Positions 1-12,349 of a DNA stretch of 64,000 nucleotides are shown one piece after another (the stretch's first letter is position 1; each line of letters starts with the position of its first letter). Source of the DNA: Quercus robur (Eukaryota > Streptophyta > Magnoliopsida > Fagales > Fagaceae); assembly GCF_932294415.1 (NCBI RefSeq), contig NC_065537.1:52709802-52773801 (forward strand), written 5' to 3'. The translations under genes and the position numbers were made by a program. The notes below the pieces were generated by a model. That model made no database searches and was not told where the DNA came from. It saw nothing but the letters and a program-made list of their open reading frames with translations.

Positions 1-1029
1 AACAAGAAGAAGAAGAAGAATCATCCTTGCTTAGACGCCAAGTTTTTATCTAACCTCATAAAAGTAAACCCATTAGAATATTATCATAAGATTTTTCTTG
101 AGGATGACAAAATTAAGAACAAGTTTGGTAGAAGAAATTAAAATCATCGGAGGCCCACAAATGGCAATTAATGGTCATCATATTTGTTCTCACTTGTTTG
201 TATACCATTTCTGTCATTGTCTTGCTGGATTTCTCTTATGGATAAATGAACTCTTCAACCCTTGTTATCGACCTAATTTTTGTTTAATAATTTTAATCTA
301 TATACTAGGTACCTGTGGCCTTTGGATGAGCTCAAAAAATCTTAGTAACATATATAAATGGTGTTGGGTGAATCATACCCATAGAAAACGCATTAATTGA
401 TCACTGACTTTAGTCAATTAGTGGGGTCTCTATGTTTGTGTCATCTCTAGCTTTACATCCTATAGACCTTGTCAAGCCATAACTCAAATGTAGAATCTCT
501 TTCGAAACGTGTAAATTGAGCACAACATTTTGTAGATCACGCATTTATGAGAATTGTTCAAGTCATGGCTACCCAGTCTCGTGGAAAATGACCAATATGA
601 AGAATCGTCATCAGTCAACATAAGGGCCATGGTGAAGCATCGAGAGGCAAGACTTAAGACTTAAGACTTAAGACTTATGGGATTTCCAAGAAATGCCTGT
701 GGCTAAGAACTTCCGAGAGGGACGGAATTGGAAGAAAATGTGGCCGAAAGCCAAAATAACATGGACTTGGTTATCTTCACTCAAAGGGCAAAGACTAGAA
801 AAATATAAAAGAGAAAAAGATTGGTGGAACTTTTTAGCTTCTTGGAAACTACCCTAGGCGTTCTGTCCGGGGCAGAGAATAAGAATAACTATGAATGAGG
901 AAAAGTTATTTACAAATAAACGAAAGAAAATTTGGCCGAGATGAGGTGGCCTTTAAAGGGTATAAGAGAAAAAGAGAGTAGACTTAGTGTGCGTGTGGGA
1001 AGCGCAAATCTGCATTCCTTGCTCTTTTC
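1..1029. other. No gene recognised
   Basis: No convincing coding region on either strand. One short tandem repeat of the 7-mer gacttaa (about four units) lies near 652-677. A 100-codon open frame at 98-400 has no recognisable domain and is probably chance. Confidence 0.5.
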
Positions 1030-1262
1030 TTTTCTTTCTTTCTTTTTTTTTTTTTTAGTCAAAAAGTTTGACTTTTCAAAATGTGGGTCTCATGTACTGT
1101 TTATGTACCCACAAATTTCACTTTTTAGTAATTTTTTCATTAAAAATAGATCTCACAGTACTATTTACACATTTAAAAATTATTTTGTTACAGTATTTTT
1201 CAGTTTTCAGTTTTCAGTTTTCAACTGTTTTCAGTTTTTAGTTTTCAGCTGTATTCAAACTT
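1030..1262. repeat. Remnant of MITE family 'M' (T-run and cagttttcag type)
   Basis: The stretch has a T-run, then 'ctcacagtactatttacac', 'aaaaattattttgttacag' and repeated 'cagttttcag', and ends 'ctgtattcaaacttagggt'. The same ordered blocks recur at 4229-4534, 40316-40552 and 60020-60212, so this is one dispersed family. This copy is the most degraded and its borders are approximate. Confidence 0.55.
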
Positions 1263-1612
1263 AGGGTGGAGGAAGAAATACCAATTTTCTGTCTTATTTG
1301 AAAGATGGATACTTAGATACCATATTTTAAGTGCAATATATTAAGTTCTCTCTTTTAAGATCAGGGGAAGGGGATTCAAGTTTATCTGCTCTAATTCCTC
1401 CACTCGCAACCAAATACTGTAGTATTTCATGTTGTTAGTGTCTAATAAAATGGTGTTGTCCTTTTAGTTTTGCTAGATGAGATTCATTTGTTTTTTATTA
1501 GTCAATGCAATCAGTATTTGAATTTAATTTCCTTCTCAAAAAAAAAAAAAGTATTTGAATTTAGTTTGGAAACATAATTTACTACACCTAAGTTTTAATC
1601 ATATGAAAATTA

Positions 1613-1999
1613 GATTATGTTTGGTAACAGTTTTTGTTTTTTATTTTCAAAAACTTGTTTTTGGGAATATAAATAAAAAACAATTTTCTTTTATTTTTGA
1701 AATCAAAAATATGTTTGGTTAGCTGAAATTAAAAAGTTAGTTTTTTGAAGAAAAAAATTTAAAAAAAAATTAAATGAGATAGATTCATTTAATGAAATGT
1801 GTGTTTTCATTGAATTTTGAAAATTAGAAACTAAAAACAGCATTTTGCATGTTTTCAATTTCCTTTACAAATTGAGTTTTGAGAACAGTTTTTATTTTCT
1901 GTCCATTTTGGATTGCCAAACAAGTTTTTTAGTCTCAAAAATAGAAAATTGTTTTTGGAAACAAAAAATAAGGAGAAAAAACAGTTACCAAACATATCC
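1613..1999. mobile_element. Tourist/PIF-Harbinger-like MITE
   Basis: A 387-bp AT-rich element begins GATTATGTTTGGTAAC and ends with the reverse complement of GGATATGTTTGGTAAC, giving terminal inverted repeats. It is flanked on both sides by TTA (1610-1612 and 2000-2002), the target-site duplication typical of PIF/Harbinger MITEs. The arms stay partly complementary well inward. No coding capacity. Superfamily assignment rests on TSD and TIR form only. Confidence 0.7.
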
Positions 2000-2002
2000 T
2001 TA

Positions 2003-2811
2003 ATCTCTCACCTTTATTTGCTAGGAAAAAAAAAGGAAAGAAATAAATAGTGATCATTCACAGTAATTTACTACTATAAACTTATTATATAAGAAAAACA
2101 AAATTTAACATTAGTTTTTGAAGGAAAGGTAAAATAGTGATTGTCTTCCCTCTCATATTTTCCTACCACTCTTCTTTTGGATTTTGGAGGAAATAAAATT
2201 TGTAACCTAAGAAAAAATGGGTAATTATAGAATACTCTAAGAGTATAATAATTGTGTACTCCTCTCATACGTTTTATTAATTAAACTCATGATAAGATTC
2301 ACTATTATATGAGAATGAGTACTTACTGAAATTGCGGAGTACTCTATAATTTTCCACTAAGAAATCAACTCACTCAATTTTTCATCCCCTCTTTTCTCAC
2401 TTACAAAATTGGAGAAGATAATCTCTCACTCTCTCTCTCTCTTAAAACTACTCCTACCAAACACATATTACGAAGGATAAATGAAAAAACAAGATTGATG
2501 GAATGCAAAAGATTTACTCTCTTGATACATTTTCAACACTTCTATTGAAATGAAGTTGCATAAATTGAATTTAAACAACCATTGCCTCCTTCACTCACAT
2601 ATCAATGCCATCATATGGACTAGGAAAATTTTAGTGAAAGAGTTGGTTGGAACTACTCGTTACTGCTATTAAAGTGCCTTTGACATTTGTCGCACTCTAG
2701 TCTCTACTCTCAAGCACTCAAGAATCTAGATACCTGCTCATTTGTGTGTGATTTGAAATATGCATAATGCTATTGGTCCTTCTCCTAGATGGCAATTCTT
2801 CCATTATCATG
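2003..2811. other. No gene recognised
   Basis: AT-rich sequence with a short CT microsatellite (about 2425-2443). The 64-codon minus-strand frame at 2074-2268 has no recognisable domain. Nothing else supportable. Confidence 0.5.
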
Positions 2812-3087
2812 TATGCACGTCATACTTGGCCAATAAATGTGTTGAATTCGTATTATAATGGCCATCAAAGAAATTGACAAATCAAGTCTTGGTCAGCTTC
2901 GAATTTTATCGGATACAGTTTTTTTCAATCATTGTGTTTGTTAGAGAGTCACTACTGTTAGTACGAATGTGAATTGGGCTGCCCATGACTTAGACCTCCT
3001 TTTATAATAGAGATTGGGCCCATATTCTCTTGGACCTGCCTGTTTGTCCCTTTTTTTTTTAATGGCTGAGTGATTTTAGCCCAACTC

Positions 3088-3119
<32 letters not shown>

Positions 3120-3214
3120 AGAGAAAAAAAGAAGATGTAAATTACACCAATCTCCTTTCAACTTTATCGAAATGACACTCTCTCATCTAAGGTTGTTATA
3201 ATGCGTTTACTTAC

Positions 3215-3885
3215 TGTGGGGCCCAATAGTTTGTGGCCCTGGCCCATCTATTCGTTAAGGCCTAAGGCCCGAGCCGAGAAGGGTTATAGCCCAAGATCGG
3301 TAATACAAGTACAAAATGGCCTTGGGGCACAGCCGAGGACGATTCAATCCTCGGCATGTCCCAGATCTCACAGGAAGGAAGGGCAAAAATGATATAGAAA
3401 ACAGTTAGGGAAAAAATTTAAAATATTTGTGTCAATAGAAAAGGGTACGCTGGAAAGTATAACGACTAGGGAAAGTTACCCTTACTGCCATTCAATACTC
3501 TGCACTTGACAGAGCCATACTCTCCAGTTTTTACATCCACCCCCAACCACTTTAGGTATGGGCTGATGGGACAAGTATCAGCCTTGGAATGTCGATCCTA
3601 CACGTGGACGAAGGATAAGGAACGCAGGTGAGTATAAAAGGAAAAGTAAGCAATCCAGAAAGGGAGCTGGAAAAAATGGCCAAAAACCAGAGTCTTCCAG
3701 CCCGCTTCCAGGAAAAAGACTCCTAGGGCGAAGACGACTTAACCATGTATGAGCACTACTAGAAACCCACCGTCTGGTGACTGAGGCCTAACCTTTCAAA
3801 CCCACGCTCTACAAATGATATTGTTTGGGCCTTTTTACGTGCGAACCCAACATCGTTGCGGGTCGTTACGAATCGTGTCCTTACA
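3215..3885. mobile_element. Solo LTR of an LTR retrotransposon
   Basis: A 671-bp block begins TGTGGGGCCC and ends TCCTTACA (TG...CA ends) and is flanked by a perfect 5-bp direct repeat CTTAC (3210-3214 and 3886-3890). It is absent from the homologous site in copy B (about 33.15 kb). A TATA-like 'gagtataaaagga' lies inside (about 3631), where an LTR promoter would be. No internal gag/pol or second LTR is seen, so this is a solo LTR left by LTR-LTR recombination. Gypsy or Copia cannot be decided. Confidence 0.85.
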
Positions 3886-4228
3886 CTTACCTAATCAAAA
3901 TATTCAATTTTTGAACAAATAAACTTTTTTACTTATTTTTACAAACTTCAAGGAGAAAGTGTCATTTCGTCCATAGTTGTTGGATATGAGTTTTTTTTAA
4001 TAAAAAAAAGATATAAAATATTCAGTTACGAAAGTTAGGCATGAATTTATCTGTTGTATTTATAAACCTCAAAGGGAGGAAGTTAATTATACAAATGTTT
4101 AGGACAGGTGTACATATCCCAATGGAAGTTGGGCTCATTATGTACGTATGAACAATAGGGCCTTCTGGGCTGTTAAGATTATCACAAAACCTGAACCCCA
4201 CATATAATCACTCCATATTTTATAAGGA

Positions 4229-4534
4229 GGGCCTTTGGATTCAACTTAATCCTACGTCTACGTCTTGCAACACATTTTCAGTCCTTTTTTTTTTTTTTTT
4301 TTTGTCTGCACATGAACAGTGATTTTACTGTTTAGGAGACAATTTTTACTGTTCACATACTGTTTCATCATTGTAGTAGTACTGTTCGTCACTGTAGCAG
4401 CACTGTTCATACATTAAAAAAATATTAAAAATGGATCCCACGACACTATTTACACATTTAAAAATTATTTTGCTACAGTATTTTCAATTTTCAGTTTTCA
4501 GTTTCAGTAACAATAAGTTCAATCTAAAGGACCC
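4229..4534. mobile_element. MITE of family 'M' with terminal inverted repeats
   Basis: It begins GGGCCTTTGGATTCAACTTA and ends with the complement of GGGTCCTTTAGATTGAACTTA, so the termini are inverted repeats. The interior has a T-run, repeated 'actgttca' palindromic words and the 'cagttttcag' block of the family. The element is absent from the equivalent site in copy B (about 33555), where the flanks join directly, confirming an insertion in copy A after or during duplication. A clean target-site duplication could not be read. Confidence 0.7.
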
Positions 4535-6345
4535 AAGATATTACCCTGAAATCCAAAGATGCATAGCCTTAAATGGCCTTTGATCTCTAGATCAAATATT
4601 TGGTTATCAAAGATATCTTGGCAAAACTATAAAAAATATTTTCTATTCTAAATACGTAGAGTAGTATCTCCCAAGTATCAACATGAAATCAATGTTGGTG
4701 GGTGACAAAGATAAGCGAAGCATAGCAAAATTTGCTTTGCTCGACACCAAATCAAGACCTACTCTACTTGACATATTGAGCCTAGTGTTTAGTTTATCAA
4801 AGGTAAAACCGAATAAATCACCTGAGGGTTTCAGTTATAAAACCACAGGCTACCTACTCAACAAACAAATAAAATGACACCCAAGTGTTGAACACTATAT
4901 ATACTACATTCTTCAAAACTATACTTTTTCCATATACACTACTATAATTTTGTTCAACTTATTTTTTAAGCGTCACAAAATATAAACCATACCAAACCAA
5001 TTGGGCTTTAAACTGACTAAAGTTCCAATTGGAGCCTGGCTTGGCTTCCAGTCAGTTTTGCACAAGCTTAGGTTTGGGCTCAAAGATTTGACAAAGCCCA
5101 GTTAACCCAGAAATAATTGGGCTTATTTAAACAAACATTGGGTGAGGCTTGTAGTTTCTTGTGACAGGACAGAATAGCCCAAATTAAATACCATGGCATG
5201 TCCTCTCAAGTCTCAAGTCTCAATCTCAAAATCTCCTCCCTTAACAAGGTCTTGAACTTATGATCCATCATCTAAGGTTTTGAAGTTTGAACCATTATAA
5301 ATGGGCTAGATATTTAAATGGGATTAGAGGCTTCGATAACTCTGTTCCACATGCCTCCAGCAAAGTAGCAATGATTATATATATATAATATAAGGTTCAG
5401 CGTAACATGTTTTTTGTCAACAACTTTGGGTGCAATCACATTGTGCTTATCACTTTTTTAATTCATTATAATAAATAAATAGACTAAAATAATACTTACA
5501 TCATTTAAATTTGATGTTATTTCTAAATCAGTCCCTTAACTTAAAAAACCTTAGAATTTAAAAATGTGGCAAAACATGATTGATGGAGCACTTAAACATC
5601 AACTAATATTCAAGGGTATAAGTTGCAAATTTTGAAGATCATGATGGATGTAGCACTTTGACATCGATATTGCATGTATTGAAATACAAGGGACCGATTT
5701 AAAAGTTACCTTAAACTATTTTGCTTTCGGTAGTTATTTCATCTTCTCATTACCTAAGACTAAGAGACAGAATTGCCTAAAAAACATGAGAGTCTAATAA
5801 GCAAAAGAGTTAGCCCAGTGGACATCTTGCTTGTCTACTGTCAAAATATGGGGGGAAAATGGTCTGGAATAACACCATTTGTATGAGCTGAAGCAAATAA
5901 GAAACAGGCAGTATTCAAGAACACTAGAAAGAAAAGGTACAAATCAAACAGTCATATAGATAAGCTGTGCATGAAAATACAAAATCAAAAGGGTTATAAA
6001 CAAACAAATGAACTCCACATGGTCAAGTCCAAATAGTTTGGAACAAGACTATTTAGTTGAATCATGCTGAAGCAAGGGTCCTTAAATCTGAAATAAAGCC
6101 ATAGGATTCATATTGAAACTCAAGACAGTGAAGTAACAAACTATGTGATCACTGGTTCATTGGGCTCAAGAATAAAAGAGATGCTTTGTATTTGTTTAAT
6201 TAATTTCATTATATTAACACGTGTTTTGCAGAGGCATTGATTTAAAGGGCATTTAAGCAGACTGGCAATAGAAAAAAAATGAAAATTTAAACATATCGAT
6301 AATGGGACTAATGGAAGGGGAAGAGAAAAAAAGGGGTGCAACAAG

Positions 6346-7103
6346 CTAAAAACCAAACATTGAAAATGCCACTGCCATGCTTACTAAAGGAACAGATATG
6401 TTGTCATCTACTACCTCCGTCGTTGGAAGGGACTTCACCACAGTTGCCACCAAAGAAACTAGAGCGACCTTTTGCACTGTTTGGACCCAATCCAAATGTA
6501 AATATCCCAGAACTAAATAGTATTGCAGCATCCTACATTGTAAAGATAATTTTCATGTCAATGCCAAAATCCACACAAAGCAATTAAAATTTTGATAACC
6601 ATATTTGGTTGACCACAATGATGTTTCAAACTCACCTGATGGAAATCAGGAATCCAAAAATAAAATGGATATGCTACCCGCCCAACTCTTCTGCTGATTA
6701 TAAGGAATCTTCAAGGACCCAAATCTTCTACCTATGATATCGGCAATACCTATAAGTCACCAAGTTGAAAATTAGTAACTGGTAGGAGTCGGGGGCAGCT
6801 GAATTCGGACAATGGAGAGGTATTACCATCACCACCACACATCATTGCCAATGAGATCAATCCAACTGGAGACTCACGCCAAAAGATAAGAGCACATAAA
6901 ATCAGAACATAATACAAAGGACCTCTAAGCAACTCCCTGAAAACATATTGATATTAAGGAAAACGGCAGTTCAAACCACTAGTATTTTTTATGAATAAAA
7001 CCTGTTAGGATCTCATATACAGAGGGAAGCAATACCTGAAAATTGGCCAAGAAGCCATGAAAAACAGCCCAGACAATATATGAACCAGTTTTCTGCTTAA
7101 ACT
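6346..7103 (-). pseudogene. Farnesol/phytol kinase-like pseudogene (FOLK copy A)
   Basis: Decayed twin of the intact gene at 35804-39667. Recognisable exons, minus strand: exon 2 (7036-7103, encodes SRKLVHILSGLFFMASWPIF), exon 4 (6827-6936, WRESPVGLISLAMMCGGDG), exon 5 (6636-6749) and exon 6 (6346-6532, through SLPTTEVVDDNISVPL to the stop). Exon 3 is missing in a deletion of about 240 bp at about 6952. Exon 5 is one base short of its twin (114 versus 115 bp), which shifts the frame. Exon 4 has lost six bases. Exon 1 is absent because homology to copy B stops at 8560. Exon 6 carries VVKSLP where the twin and family have VVESLP. Splice sites are mostly still present. It could be transcribed but cannot encode the enzyme. 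Confidence 0.88.
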
Positions 7104-7974
7104 CTGCTCCAATCAGTAGAGATATGAAAATTTGTCAAAGAGAAGGCGAAGTTATGACAAAGAGAGAATATGCATACACTCTTAAAAGCAACATAAAACG
7201 CTTGATTTCTGCTTGATTACGGTTTACTTGTCTATAGAAATACACCAAACCTATTATATATCTTCTCTGCTAAATAAATGGCATCATTTTTAACAAGTAA
7301 TGAATGATGTTTCACCCAAAGCTTCTTTTCCCAAATTTAACTATAGTAGGCTACCACTATCAATTCCTTAATGCCCCTGGAATCTCTTTTTGGCTTATTG
7401 ATCTGCACAACATATACTTTTTAACTGCTACAAGGAAATCACCTTACCACAATGACTCTTCCATAGACAATATATGCATTTGGAAGGCATTCTATGCTTG
7501 GAATCCAACACTAACTGGACACCAATTAATAAATCCAACTAAGATACTTCATGTTACAAAAGTTGTTGCAAAGTCCTTCAAATTAACTTTAAAACTAATA
7601 TGCAGGAAACATGGATTCTTGGTTTCCTCGGTGAAAAATAGATATCTATCTTCCTTAGTTTGGCTAGATGCAAGTATTTCGGCTCTAAAACCTAAACTTT
7701 GACGGTTTCAAAAAAATTACAACTTGCAAGCTCAATATTTTTGCATTTTTAACATTATAAAGATTTGATAGGCAAGCCCTACATATAAAAGCGAGCAACC
7801 CTCTCTCAATTGTTTTTTCTCTTTTAAAGCTCCGCAATGCAAAAATAATGGAGGTTTTGAGTAAATTTAAGGCTTACAAGAAAACCATGATGTAAATTAT
7901 ATCCTACAAATTGGTGGACAAAGACATGTGATAACATAGTAACACATATGTGGAGTAGACAAATTAGAACTTAA

Positions 7975-8060
7975 AAGCTTAACCTGATGGGACATGGTAA
8001 ATTCAATCACTTAATCAATATTCAAACTCAAGACTATCCTAAAAGCCTAAGCTGAATTAC
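7975..8060 (-). repeat. Old TRIM LTR fragment
   Basis: 'aaaagcttaacctgatggg' followed by 'aaattcaatcacttaatca' is a diverged reverse copy of the short LTR seen at 38526-38603. It is present in both duplication copies (also about 38410-38495), so it predates the duplication. Confidence 0.4.
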
Positions 8061-8996
8061 GTAATTAATTTCAAATAATGATGTTAAATAAGATAACTCC
8101 AAAAGAACAAGAGTGAGTAAACACGAGTGTGAAATCGATTTGTCATTGTGCCTCATCACACAAATATTAAGCCAAGTGCACAAGTCTTTGTTTGTGCATG
8201 TGAAAATAGCCAATTCTCCTAATATTAGAGATGAGATCATGATTTCACTTCAAAAGAGGCGAAATTCAAAAAATCAATTGATATGTGGATCGGCTATGAA
8301 ATCAATAGATACAACAACAATAAGTAAGCCTTAGTATCAAAAATTTTGAATTGGCTATGAATCCTCAACAGACTAATCAAGATGTTCTTTTCTACCATTC
8401 TATGTTATCCAAAGTCATACTCACTATTACTTTTATAATTAACATGCCTTTTTTTTTCCTACTTCTATTGTTATTGTTGTTGTACATTATAAGATATCGA
8501 TTAATTATGAATTGTCCCACCTCTAAGGCTTTGTTGTTATTGATTTAATATGTTACAAGTTTCCTCCATGGTTTTATGCCAAAGTCATGTATCCCATCAA
8601 AATGTGAATTTGTTTCCTTCTAATATATTTCAAGGCTTACAATATATAACAACTCAAAGAAATTAGGGGGAAAATATTCCAATAGGCACTAGGGGTTTAC
8701 AAAAAACGGCTTTGACCGTACGACCACACCTTAACTGACCAAAATTGTCCGCACCTTACTCATGAACAAGAGTTTGTTCAACAAGAAAATAAACAAAGTT
8801 TGAACATGTAAGTTGACTTACTGATAAACTCAAGTTCACCTTATCTTCAAAAGAAGAAAGAGAACGCACATTTTAGGACAACTTATTTCTTTTTTTCTTT
8901 TTCTAATGGAAGAAAGATGTTGTAAGTCTCTAGTATTATTACTAGTTTCATACCAAGGTTCCATAATTTATTATTTTGACTATTTATTATCACTTT

Positions 8997-9073
8997 CAAG
9001 GGTTTACATATGGAAACTATGATGATGATCATCATAATAGTCATCATGATAGTTTCCACATGTAGACCTTTGG
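8997..9073. repeat. Imperfect palindrome, possible miniature element
   Basis: Left arm 'tggaaactatgatgatga' and right arm 'tcatcatgatagtttcca' are complementary with one mismatch. Complementarity continues outward through 'tttacata' and 'tgtagacc'. The whole 77-bp unit could fold as one hairpin. No flanking target duplication was found. Confidence 0.55.
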
Positions 9074-9689
9074 ACCAATCAAGACTATTTCTCTAAAAAC
9101 ACTAAGAACCCGAGTAAATCATTAACATAGAATACTAGACATGATTTTCTTTCTTTTCTAGAAGAATTAAGACATTATCCTTAGGCTCAAATGCAAAGCG
9201 CGGCCAAGCATGGCAAAGCATAACTATTGCCATGACAAGAAGCTAATCGAATCCAAACTCATCAAAAACATTACAATGGCTTATTAAATAACTAAGGAAA
9301 GGAAACATTGTGCATAGAGGAAAAAAATATTAAATAAATAAACAAAAGCCCTTTTTGGCATTTCTACAAACATGTATATGCATAAGCGCTCTTATAAAAA
9401 AAAACCCAAACTTTAAATGCAAAAAATTCCTCTATCTTGAATTCTATTTACTAACTCAATCACAATTCAACATTATCTTCTCACATCATAAAATCCAAGC
9501 AAATCAAAAGAAGAAAGAGAAGAAAAGCACCTTATGGCATGTACATGTCAAATATCAATTACATGGCATAAATTTCTATAATTAATTGAATTGAAAAAAC
9601 CAAACAAATTTTTTTTCCCCAAACAGATACATGACCTACAAAGAATTAAAGAACCCATATTTTGCCAATCTAGACTAAGAAATACCAAC

Positions 9690-9764
9690 CTGAGGATGGT
9701 TAGAGTCGGAAATTTCTTCTGCTGGATATGGATTTGTTTTCTTGAAGAACAACTTTTTTGCCAT
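9690..9764 (-). CDS. Possible first coding exon of an unrecognised gene
   Basis: On the minus strand an ATG at 9764 opens 25 codons (beginning MAKKLFFKKT and ending SDSNHPQ) that run directly into CAG|GTTGGT, a fair splice donor, in phase 0. The composition (Lys/Phe, then Pro/Ser/Asp) looks more coding than its surroundings, and the upstream sequence resembles a leader with no competing ATG nearby. No second exon was found downstream and I do not recognise the protein. It may be the front of a gene truncated by rearrangement, or chance. Confidence 0.25.
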
Positions 9765-10539
9765 GAAAATCACTGCTTGATCTTAGGTCCTATGATTTCT
9801 CCTCACTCAACAGGGCAAGAAACAACAGAATCGTATTGTAGAGACGAATTACTTGTAACAACCTATCTCTATCTTCAAGCTGCTTCTTATTTGCACATCA
9901 GAAATCTTTGTAAAATTTTGCAACTTTTTCTATCATACCTAAAATGATAGAAAAACAGGAGTATAATGTGACCATGAATATAAGAGGGTGGAGTGAACAC
10001 AAGAGAAAAATCTGAGAAAGGAAGAAGAAAGAATCGGAGAAGCAGAGGAAGAAAAGAGAATGCAAGAGAAAAAGCTGAGATAGGAACCGTCTGAAAATTT
10101 TAATGGGTGCCTTAGGCCTAGTATTTTAAGATAATTTTAATATTACTTTAATAGAAAATATAAAAAAAATTGTCAAAAAATTAGTTTTTTTTTTTTTTTC
10201 TTTTTTTAAAGTCAAAATTGAGAGAAAATCTAACTTAATTCTAAATTAGATTCCAATTATTGCCTAACTGTCTAAGCTTTTAAAATTTTTGTTATAGGTG
10301 AGTTAATATTATGCAAAAGATGAAGTCTAATACAAATAAATCATCAAAAACCCAATAATAATAAAAAAAGAATAAACTCATGTGCATATCCAAAAATAAA
10401 ATAAAATAAAAAATTAGAGAGAGAGTGTAAACTCATTATGACTATATATATAAATAATAATAATAATAATAATAATATTCACAGTCAACAGTACAAAAAC
10501 AGTAAACAAAAAACAAAAAAAATGATAGTGGTAGTAATA

Positions 10540-10960
10540 CACAAAAATCCCAACTAACAAATGAAAATACCCCAGCTCCACTGCACTGCATAATCCTAGA
10601 GCATGTTCTTCAATCCAATCATTGCCTGCTTCTATTCTTGCACACATAGCCCCAATACAATGACACCCGCCATCACAGATAGCCACTCCCAAAACATGCC
10701 CCCAAGTATCTTGTAGTTTTTGAACATTCTAAGTTCTTAACCATATTCCTTCCATTTGACAGCCTATGTTTCATACATCCTTCACGACTGCTTGCATTTT
10801 GCTATCTAGGAAGCCTTGTATTCTACCATAAGGCCACTACTTCAACATTAGCTAGAAGAGTAATAACCTTATAAATCCTTTGTATTTTGTTGCCTCTAGA
10901 GCTTCTTTCACAGCCAAACAGATGATCACCACCTTGGTAGCTAGCTAAGATTCTTTTTTC
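10540..10960 (-). pseudogene. Degenerate RNase H-like retroelement fragment
   Basis: Minus-strand frames give pieces such as VVIICLAVKEALEAT and GVAICDGGCHCIGAMCARIE...EEHALGLCSAVELG, separated by stops. Order and spacing resemble the plant RVT_3-type RNase H domain found downstream of LINE reverse transcriptases (core strand, then AEA-like helix). Catalytic residues cannot be assigned. It could be an unrelated decayed gene. Confidence 0.3.
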
Positions 10961-11387
10961 TTACTAGATCTCTGCACACAAAACCTAGCCCTGCTTATAT
11001 TTTATTCTTTGATCTACAATCTGACACTAACAGAATACCTTGTCAGCTTGTTTCCAAAAAAAAAAAAAATAACTTGTCAGCTCGTACATTCCACAAGGCC
11101 TTGATTTAGCTTCCCTTTTATAGATTATTGTTGCCTATCAAAGGTTTCCTTGCAAGTGCAAAAACAAAAATTATGCAGAAGACTGGGACAGCCTCAACAT
11201 TGATGAGCATTCACTAAAAATCAGATTTGTACCTGAAACACCACAAGTTTTATAACTTCCCCTGCAAAAATGAATGAAAAATCAATATATTCCTTACAAT
11301 TATCATTATCCCCATTAATCAGTTTTATCCTCCACTGCTATAGGGATGGAGGTGATATACTATATTTATGATAATGATCTCCAAGCC

Positions 11388-11810
11388 TTGTAAGTATGCT
11401 CATACCTTGTGGAGTGAAGTCCTTCGTTTGTTTGGGGTTCAGTGGGTGATGCCGAAGAACGTTGTTTCTCTTCTCTCTGCATGGTGGAATTGGTTGGGGA
11501 GTCACACTTCAAATGTGTGGAATATGGTTTCAGCGTGTCTTATGTGGTTAATTTGGAAGGAGCGCAATGCCCGAACTTTTGAGGAAACTGAGAGACTTGT
11601 AGATTGTGTGAAGTCTTTGCTGCTTAGGACTTTGTTTGAGTGGTCCCGTATTTGGGGGTTTACGCATTGTCATTCTTTGTTTGATTTTCTTAATTCTGTT
11701 AGTCTTTCTTTTTGATTGGTTTGTATTTTTTTTCAGTGCAGTGAGTTTACTATCATAAATCCATTGTACTTCTATTATCAATAAATTTGTTATCACCTAT
11801 CAAAAAAAAA
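11388..11810 (+). mobile_element. 5'-truncated LINE (zf-RVT and 3' end)
   Basis: The plus frame 11368-11715 reads ...HTLWSEVLRLFGVQWVMP...CLMWLIWKERNARTF...LFEWSRIWGF, the zf-RVT region and C-terminal tail of plant LINE-1 ORF2. It is followed by a short 3' UTR ending 'tatcacctatcaaaaaaaaa'. The target duplication tctccaagcc is at 11378-11387 and 11811-11820. A 5'-truncated L1 insertion made by target-primed reverse transcription, non-functional. Confidence 0.85.
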
Positions 11811-11820
11811 TCTCCAAGCC

Positions 11821-12349
11821 AAAACACAAGGCTCAAGCTTAGTATAATTATTTTTTTTCCTTCTTGCGGATCTAATAAGTAGTGCCTTTTGTACAAATAT
11901 TCCAAACAAATTAATAAATTTCTCTTTAACTATTGAACCTCCACAACCTTAACCATTTTCACTCAATACTATCGCCATGGTTTGGTTTTAACCTCCCTCA
12001 GTCAATTGTCTATAGAAGAGGAAATATCTAAAGACTTCATAGTTCATGCTATTACTATCATTTTCTAGAATAAGGTCAGATTGGCTTGTCTACAAGGCCA
12101 TTCTAGTGTTTCTTACCTTAAAAAAAAAAAAAAAAAAAATTTAAGAATTCCCATGCACTTTAACATTGGTAGGTCCCATTAACCATTAGTCAATATGTTG
12201 ATATGATTACAATACTAAGTAAAACAATAGATTTTCTCCATTGTAGAGATGGCTTTATCCCAAAGGGAGGGAGGCATGAAGCAACCAAAGCGCCAAACTA
12301 ATTATTATTTGTTTCACTATTGCTGTATGATATAAAAATAAATAAAATT
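11821..12349. other. No gene recognised
   Basis: AT-rich spacer with an A-run at about 12121-12140. No coding or element signature. Confidence 0.5.

Larger units (their letters stand above)
2812..8560. repeat. Segmental duplication, copy A (partner 32508-39118)
   Basis: Sequence from 'tgcacgtcatacttggcca' (about 2812) to 'aatatgttacaagt' (8560) matches 32508-39118 in the same orientation, interrupted by insertions private to each copy. Copy A carries a solo LTR (3215-3885) and a MITE (4229-4534) missing from copy B. Copy B carries a hAT-like element, a TRIM fragment, a C/CA tract and one kinase exon missing from copy A. Identity looks high over 5.4-8.5 kb and lower over 2.8-5.0 kb, judged by eye. 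Confidence 0.85.
8561..10539. other. Mostly gene-free; contains a palindrome
   Basis: No complete gene recognised. An imperfect palindrome occupies 8997-9073 and a possible first exon is at 9690-9764 (both listed separately). Open frames at 9355-9585 (76 codons) and 9591-9947 (118 codons) on the plus strand show no domain and lie opposite the candidate exon. Confidence 0.5.

Noticed and set aside
7304..7702. 132-codon plus-strand frame conserved in both duplication copies (also 37014-37412)
   Set aside because: It lies inside kinase intron 1 on the opposite strand. Most differences between the copies change the amino acid, as expected without selection, and no domain is recognisable.
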